Shown one piece after another: positions 58,490 to 64,000 of a stretch of DNA of 64,000 bases. Numbering within the stretch: the first letter of the stretch is position 1; every line of letters starts with the position of its first letter. This DNA comes from Lewinellaceae bacterium. GTDB lineage: Bacteria > Bacteroidota > Bacteroidia > Chitinophagales > Saprospiraceae. The DNA is taken from positions 115,144 through 179,143 of the forward strand of contig JADJWX010000030.1 in NCBI GenBank assembly GCA_016716135.1, in the 5' to 3' direction. Made by a program: the position numbers and the translations under genes. The notes below the pieces were generated by a model. It saw only the letters and a list, made by a program, of their open reading frames with translations. It did not search any database and was not told where the DNA came from.

Positions 58490-60904
58490 TTACTGGCCGG
58501 TTCCCTGAACGGTAAACACAAAGGATTTTTCCGGAAAATCATCGGATGCGATCATAATAATTGCCGAGCGCAGCCCGGTCGCTGTCGGTTGAAATTTCAC
58601 CGTGAATGTCGTACTGCCACCACTGGCTACCGGTGTGGAGGGCTGAGCCGTTACGGAAAAATCGGAAGCATCCCGGTCGGCAATTTCCACCGAAGGATTG
58701 CCGCTGAGCTTCAGCGGTACTGCATTGACTATATTATATATGGTAAAGGTGTGTGTGACCATATTCCCGATGCTGACAGCGCCAAAGTCCGTATCGTCGC
58801 TAACCGACACCGTGGCAGCGCGGTTGGCGATCTGGTTGCTGTTACCGAAGACAGAAATCTCCTGCGGGTCCAGGGGCGTACATGATGTGGCGGCAGCCAT
58901 ACTGCCGGTTCCATAGGGGCAAGCGGTACAACTGGTTGAACCCGGGACATCGCTGTATTCGCCCGCTGCACAAGCCGTGCATTCCGTAGCCCCGACCGAG
59001 GAGGAAAAGTAGCCGGCCGGGCAAGCCGCGCAGGTTTCTTGTCCGGGCAGGCTCTGGGCAGTACCGGCAGGACAGGGAATACCAGCCGTGGTGCCACCCG
59101 GGCAATAGGTTCCCGGCGGGCAGGGTGTGGATTGGCAGGTACCCAGATCGAAATAACTACCAGGGGGCGCTACGTAAGGTTCCACCGTAACGACCTGCGC
59201 ACAGGTGGTACTGTTTGAGCCGTCGGAAACCATCCAGGTGACGGTAGTGTTGCCCAAAGCGTAGGGCTCAGTGGCGTCGTTGCTTACCGACGTACTGCAA
59301 TTATCCGAAACCGCCGGACTGCCAAGCGCTACGCCGGTAGCCTGGCAGGAATTGCTCGGCGTGTTTACGGTTAGGTTGGCGGGGCAGGTGATGCTGGGAA
59401 GTTCGTCATCCGTCACCGTCACCGTCTGTTCACAAGTTGCCGTTTGGCCGTTCGCCCCGGTGGCCGTCCAGGTCACCGTCGTCATGCCCACCGGGTATGT
59501 GCCGGAGGCGCTGCTGCAGTCGCTCGTCACATCGTTGGTCAATGTGAGCGGATCACCCAGTGCCGGCGCGCCGGGCACCCAGTTGGAGGCACAGCCTGCG
59601 GCGAGAGGGAAATTGCTCAGCGTTCCATTATTGGCACCCATGCCGTCGGGCAGGGTCGTCAGACCGGAGTTATCGCAGCAGGCAATAGCTTCATTGAAGT
59701 TGTAAAAGGCGATCAGGCCGGGGTAGCTGGAGTTGATCTCCAGGTCTTTGGCAGCCTGTATCTCGGCCTGGGACCGGGGAATATTCCAAAGCCGCACTTC
59801 ATCCAGTTTTATGTTGATATTTCGCTGGTCCGCGAAAACTTGATTATTATCCCGGCCAATGGTCAACGGTCCATTATTGACAGCACCCAGCGCAGTACTC
59901 CCCGTACCAATCGAAACCCCATTCTCATAAAAGGTCATCGTGCCGGATTCGAGCACCCAGGCCAGATGCACCCATTGGCCTGTCGGAACAGCGGTGGTAG
60001 AAAAAACATTGGTCGTGCCATTCCAAAAGCCCATCCTATTATTCGGGGCCAAAAAATACCGGTAGTTAGCCAAATCGCTAATTTCTGTTTTATCAAAAAT
60101 GCTATGGGAAGAGTTGTAATCATTGGGGCCTTTTAGATAGACCCAGGCTTCGAAAGAAGCATCGCCCGTCAAATTGAGCACGGGGTCGTGACTGGCCGAT
60201 ACATAATCATCCACCCCGTCAAAATCCAGTGCATGATTGCGCGTGCAAAACCCCGACAACCCGGGCGTCGGCACTGTTACAGGGGCGTCGCATTGGCCAG
60301 GGGTGTTATTCACCGGCGTCACCGATGAGCAGCTGATCGTCGGCGGTTCGTTGTCCGTCACTGTCACTGTGAACGAGCAGGATGTTGTCTGACTGTTCGC
60401 CGCAGTTACGGTAAACGTGTTGGTCGTGATGCCGACCGGGAAGGTTGCACCAGAAGCAAGGCCAGCGGTTTGCATTGTCGTTTGGCCCGGACAGTTGTCC
60501 AAACCGACGGGTGCGACATAGTTCACCACTGCGCTGCAAAGACCTGCGTCGTTGTTGACGTTGATATTGGCGGGGCAAGTGATGGAGGGGGGAGTGATGT
60601 CTTCCACAGTTACCGTTTGGGAGCAGGTACTGGTGCAGCCGTTATCCGTCACTTCAACTGTAACGGTATAAGTTCCTGTTGCCCCGGCATCCACCGTCAC
60701 TGATGACGTGTTATCGGGAGGAACAATCGTGCCGTTGCCGGTGATGCTCCACTGGTAGGTGCCGCCGCCGGTGGCGGTGTACATGTGGCCGGTAGAGTTA
60801 GGGCAAACGGAAGTGGGGCCGGAAGTGATGTTGCAGGTGGGCGTGGCGTTCACCGTCACGGTTCCCGTGACCTGGGCAGAACAACCATTGGCATCCGTCA
60901 CCAC
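58490..60904 (-). CDS. Giant T9SS adhesin, fragment with LamG, GCC2/GCC3 and choice-of-anchor D modules
   Basis: 804 codons. Order: PKD/Ig-like (PTCNITSGPTSVCPNSTGHM); HYR (SITCPANINVNNDAGLC); HYR interrupted by a LamG-like lectin fold (bases about 59560-60245; ALDFDGVDDYVSASHDP, ASFEAWVYLKG, NINIKLDEVRLWNIPRSQAE); HYR; a cysteine-rich GCC2/GCC3 (ephrin-receptor-like) segment (about 58870-59160; CPPGTYCPGGTT, CPAGTAQSLPGQETCAACPA, CTACPYGTG); then choice-of-anchor D (FGAVSIGNMVTHTFTIYN, STTFTVKFQPTATGLRSAII). It ends FVFTVQGTGQ and a stop at a natural domain end, so a real gene end here is possible. Confidence 0.8.
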   Translation of the reverse strand: MVTDANGCSAQVTGTVTVNATPTCNITSGPTSVCPNSTGHMYTATGGGTYQWSITGNGTIVPPDNTSSVTVDAGATGTYTVTVEVTDNGCTSTCSQTVTVEDITPPSITCPANINVNNDAGLCSAVVNYVAPVGLDNCPGQTTMQTAGLASGATFPVGITTNTFTVTAANSQTTSCSFTVTVTDNEPPTISCSSVTPVNNTPGQCDAPVTVPTPGLSGFCTRNHALDFDGVDDYVSASHDPVLNLTGDASFEAWVYLKGPNDYNSSHSIFDKTEISDLANYRYFLAPNNRMGFWNGTTNVFSTTAVPTGQWVHLAWVLESGTMTFYENGVSIGTGSTALGAVNNGPLTIGRDNNQVFADQRNINIKLDEVRLWNIPRSQAEIQAAKDLEINSSYPGLIAFYNFNEAIACCDNSGLTTLPDGMGANNGTLSNFPLAAGCASNWVPGAPALGDPLTLTNDVTSDCSSASGTYPVGMTTVTWTATGANGQTATCEQTVTVTDDELPSITCPANLTVNTPSNSCQATGVALGSPAVSDNCSTSVSNDATEPYALGNTTVTWMVSDGSNSTTCAQVVTVEPYVAPPGSYFDLGTCQSTPCPPGTYCPGGTTAGIPCPAGTAQSLPGQETCAACPAGYFSSSVGATECTACAAGEYSDVPGSTSCTACPYGTGSMAAATSCTPLDPQEISVFGNSNQIANRAATVSVSDDTDFGAVSIGNMVTHTFTIYNIVNAVPLKLSGNPSVEIADRDASDFSVTAQPSTPVASGGSTTFTVKFQPTATGLRSAIIMIASDDFPEKSFVFTVQGTGQ

Positions 60905-62749
60905 TACGGTAGGTCCCGCAAAATAGCATTGCCGGCGCCGGTAGCGCCTGCTCCATCAATCAAAACGGTGCCATTATTATTATTCGTCAGGTCACCGGTT
61001 CCAAGGCCGGTAGATCCGCCATTGATTACGACCCAGGCATGACGGTAATGGTAAAGGTTCCCCTGGGGGGTGCCGTTCAAGTCCCGTTGTGCCCTAGGCA
61101 GACGCTAACGTGCCCTGGGGCGGCGGTGGCGCACCGGATTTACGGTCCGGAAAGCTGGTTTGAACTGGACTGCACCGCGGCCAGGCCGATGCTGGCGGCT
61201 TTCTATAAAGGTTGGTGGCGGCAACCGCCGCAAAGTTTAGGATGGAAGGCGAGCAGGCGCTCCGGTGGGGCCGTTATCCGTGGAATACCGGTATTCATCC
61301 TGGGGTACCGAGCCGCCGGAACCGTTGGCAAAAAATGACTTTCATCATTAGCATTGTTACGCCTGCGCACTACGGTGAGGCCGTATTCGGCACTTTGGCG
61401 ATCACAGGGGCTGTAGCCGCAGCAACTGAAACGAAAATATCTATCAGGCCATCCGTTCTGAAACACTGACATCCTTCGTATTCAACTGGTAGTACGACAC
61501 CTCGTAATCACCGGTCTCCAAACCTCTCCCGATTCTGAGAGATCAACCGACAGTTTACATTTGAAGGACTGCTATAGCAATTGTCGGAGTTGAATAGTTC
61601 AGACCGCCTCCGCATCCATAAACGTGCGCGTTGATTATTATCGACTGCGCTCTGTATCGTAAGCAAAGTTGAAGTTGCTGGACCTATCCTTGTCGTTCCG
61701 GTACCAAATTGGTAGTGCACGTCCGAACGACGCTGGACAACTGTTCCGCCCAGATTTTTATCATTAAATAAACGTTGCACGGAGTCATGTCATATAATCC
61801 GATTGGCTGTATCCACAACGCTACCAAAGCTTGGGGTCAGTGCAATTACCGCCGGTATTGCCGCAAATGGTAGGTAACCCTCGGCATTTTGGTCGCCGTT
61901 GATGAAGGGGTTCCGCCCGGAAAGGCCCAGGACCGGATCCGAGGCCGGTTGACGAACCAGGTCTGCGAACACAACTGTACCCTGAACCACCATGTTGCGT
62001 GGCAGAGAAGCAGCAACCGGCTGCCACCGGGCCTTAAAGCGATTAAAATTGCTGCTAACCGGGGTTGATCAAGACGCCGCCACTCCGGCGATCACCTGCT
62101 CCTGAGACCCGGTTGTGGATTTAATTTCTCCAGGCTGCCATCAACGGCCACACTAATCGCCATTTGAAGAGTTTTCATCATAAATTCTGAGAGGCTTCAT
62201 GCTGGAAGGTTTCCAACAAACTCATGGTATCTCCGTCGCCATCATAGCAAACATTTCAACGGCCCATTTATCATCGCCGCCCTGGAAGAGGCAATTTGTA
62301 TCAATGTCGAAGTCCTGAATACCACGAACCGCCATCAAAGCTGATGCTCCATCAACACTTGATACCAGAGCTCAAATGGTCATCATTGCTACCTGAATTC
62401 AAGCCAAATCAAAACGGATGTTGATTATCCGAGCAGTTATATCGATCCTAAAAGCGACCGCGATTTCCAGGTTCAGATTGGGAGTTTCCGGAAATACCAC
62501 GTGGTCTTCACCTGCCCAAGAAGATCATTGGAACCTGACTTACCACCATAATCATCGTGATCAACCGTATTTCCATTGATATCACGGGGATTACCCCCGC
62601 AGGTCTTCATTGAAACCGAAGAGAAGCATTGTTGTATTGCTGTTGAAGTACCTACCTGGGGAATCTGCCCAAAGGCAGCCCCAACAAACAACAAATTCGC
62701 CACTAACAAAGCAGCGATTACAGCAATAGATTGCGTAAAATAGTTTCAT
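60905..62749 (-). pseudogene. Giant T9SS adhesin, N-terminal region with dense frameshifts
   Basis: The start codon is probably at 62747-62749 (MKLFYAI), with the rest of the signal peptide in a shifted frame (AVIAALLVANLLFVGAAFGQ) followed by IPQVGTSTAIQQCFSSVSMK. Further sensible pieces are VEMFA then, shifted, DGDTMSLLETFQHEASQNL (about 62.2 kb); NMVVQGTVVFADLVRQPAS and NPFINGDQNAEGYLPFAAIP (61790-61993); and VVINGGSTGLGTGDLTNN (about 61.0 kb). Frames change every 50-200 bp. No domain can be named with confidence. Either decayed or badly sequenced. Confidence 0.6.
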
Positions 62750-63570
62750 ACCCAAGCGGGATTCATTTTTTAAAATAAGGTTGTTGATACCGCATGTAGC
62801 AGCACATAAGCGAGCAAGGGTGGAAATTTTATTTGACCAATCTTGGTTCAGGCAGCGTACAAATGAATTCATATTCAACCGTTTTTTTGGCTATGGAAAA
62901 TGAAGCGGTTTATCAAAACAGAATTCGCCGGAAGCAGTGTCATACCACAACCGGCGCCAATATTTTTTTCAGAAAAAACAGGGAAAAGCAAAAAATCCAC
63001 CCCAACAACAGAAAAACCTCCCGCCCAAAAGGTGGTTGGCAAACAACGGGCAAAACGTTCTGTCATCGAACGACGTGCCGCTATCAAGATGAGGCGTGCC
63101 CTGGAACGGGCGTTTAGACTGATCACGTGATTATAATTAAACTCGAGTTTTCCCAGGAAATACCCCTGGAAGGCTGGCTTAAAACGGGGTTACCGATTAA
63201 ATTATATTCAACTTTCCGCGCTTAAGTCAGCGGAAAGATTGAAAACACGCGCCTGACTGCAAGGCCTGTATGCCCTGCGTCAGTTTCTGGAAATAAGCGA
63301 TTTCAATTCGAAGCCCCGCCGGATGCGGGAAAAAAGGAGAGCGAAAAAAGAGGAATGTCAAATGCCTCAGAAAATCGACCCTCACGAGAACTATACGGAT
63401 TAGCGGATTAAAACTGTGTCAAAGATAGGCTTAAATATTATAAACAGCCCAACAACAATATTAACTTTTCTGTGGTCAAATATCCGGCCAAGATTTTTCA
63501 GACTGGGAATTATTTAACCTGAAAATCGGGTCAGCACAGCTAAAAATCGGGTAAAACCTGAGGGCCGCCA
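62750..63570. other. Intergenic region upstream of the giant adhesin
   Basis: 820 bp without a convincing gene. A 76-codon frame on the plus strand (62900-63130) encodes a very basic peptide (KRAKRSVIERR-like C-terminus) but has no recognisable family and lies in an indel-prone region. The stretch 63.38-63.55 kb is AT-rich and probably non-coding. The promoter of the giant gene should be near 62,760-62,830, but no clear -7 box is visible. Confidence 0.5.
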
Positions 63571-64000
63571 TCAATTCCCAACTCGCACCATCCGCTTCCG
63601 CAGCGTACCATACGGCGTTGTCAATTCATAGTACAAAACCCCGGAAGCCGTCAGCCCATCCAGTTGCAGCGTTTCACTGCTCCCCCCGGCCGGAAAATCT
63701 TTTTCGACTTCCCAAAGCAGTCGCCCGGTTGCGTCGAAGATGCGGAGTTGGGCATCGCAAGCAGCGGGAAGCACAAAACCGATGGTCGTTTCGGCGCTGA
63801 AGGGGTTGGGCCGGTTTTGCAACAGCCGGCATGGCGCTCCGGAAGGTGCCCGCAGTGTTGGTCGCCGGGCGGAAATGCAGTTCGACAGGCTGCTTGTTGC
63901 AATGCCATGTTGTACGCGATCCCTTTCTGGCACTCCGTCATCCAGCCACAGCAATCGCTCAGCAACATATCCGATTCCAGCGCTGTAAAATGGAATCTAA
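63571..64000 (-). CDS. T9SS sorting-domain protein, C-terminal part, cut by the window edge
   Basis: The last 85 or so residues are a type A T9SS sorting domain: NRPNPFSAETTIGFVLP, LRIFDATGRLLWEVEKDF, TASGVLYYELTTPYGTLRKR, ending MVRVGN. Upstream the sensible sequence is in another frame (FTALESDMLLSDCCGWMTEC, then QQAACRTAFPPGDQ). The two join into PGDQ-TLRAPSGAPC if one A is added in CCAACACTG near 63,860. So this gene too carries a probable one-base deletion. The N-terminal part lies outside the window. Confidence 0.75.

Larger units (their letters stand above)
31601..62749 (-). other. Reconstructed giant adhesin locus (about 10,000 residues if continuous)
   Basis: All protein-like sequence over these 31 kb is on the minus strand. 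There is one signal peptide (near 62,749: MKLFYAI, then in another frame AVIAALLVANLLFVGAAFGQ) and one T9SS tail (ending 31601) with a terminator behind it. No internal signal peptide, sorting tail or terminator was seen. At 45.2, 54.0 and 56.7 kb domains resume in another frame exactly where the previous one stops. The one weak point is 58,490, where a stop follows VQGTGQ at a natural domain end, so two genes cannot be excluded. The parts are listed separately. Confidence 0.65.

Noticed and set aside
62900..63130. 76-codon basic peptide upstream of the giant adhesin
   Set aside because: No recognisable family, no good start signal, and it lies in a region rich in indels. Noted in the intergenic entry only.

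Overview
The window looks like a chromosome segment from a Bacteroidota bacterium, most likely class Saprospiria (Haliscomenobacter/Lewinella-like). The reasons are: very long secreted proteins built from HYR-type repeats, ending in type IX secretion (T9SS) C-terminal tails; Bacteroidota-type promoters with a TAnnTTTG -7 box; a phylum-typical leucyl-tRNA synthetase; and many short palindromic repeats. Genus is not resolved. No rRNA, tRNA, CRISPR array or prophage was seen.

Layout. 0-5.1 kb: an ECF sigma factor followed by a 42-bp palindromic tandem array, then a divergent LolA-like / two FtsX permeases / ATPase cassette for outer-membrane lipoprotein or lipid handling. 5.1-10.3 kb: an eRF1-like small protein, YceI, a pirin with a leader, an AraC regulator, a DUF4058 protein and an outer-membrane barrel. 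10.3-16.1 kb: leuS with an extra 116-residue internal domain, a secreted protein whose stop codon lies in a MITE-like element, a SnoaL-like lipoprotein, a membrane coiled-coil protein and a cold-shock protein. 16.2-24.1 kb: a short (error-prone type) DnaE, a duplicated S23-type four-helix-bundle gene between palindromic elements, a frameshifted GH29 fucosidase, a formylglycine-enzyme-like protein, a lipoprotein and another palindromic element.

From 24.2 to 62.7 kb nearly everything is surface adhesin, all on the minus strand. A first adhesin of about 2,180 residues (CUB, HYR, P-domain, dockerin-like, cohesin-like, T9SS tail) is split by one frameshift. A small secreted protein follows. Then comes a 31-kb run that has one recognisable signal peptide (near 62,749) and one T9SS tail (31,601). 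I read it as a single gene for a protein of about 10,000 residues, broken by frameshifts. Its modules include choice-of-anchor A and D, LamG, GCC2/GCC3 cysteine repeats, cohesin-like domains, SprB repeats, a glycine-rich domain, 19 tandem 82-residue repeats, and a C-terminal block shared with the first adhesin. A third T9SS gene runs off the right edge.

The frameshifts often sit in homopolymers and become very dense at 54.8-62.7 kb, so uncorrected sequencing error is at least as likely as gene decay. The most interesting biology is the repeated insertion of unrelated guest domains into the same loop of HYR modules, and the nuclease-like insertion in LeuRS.
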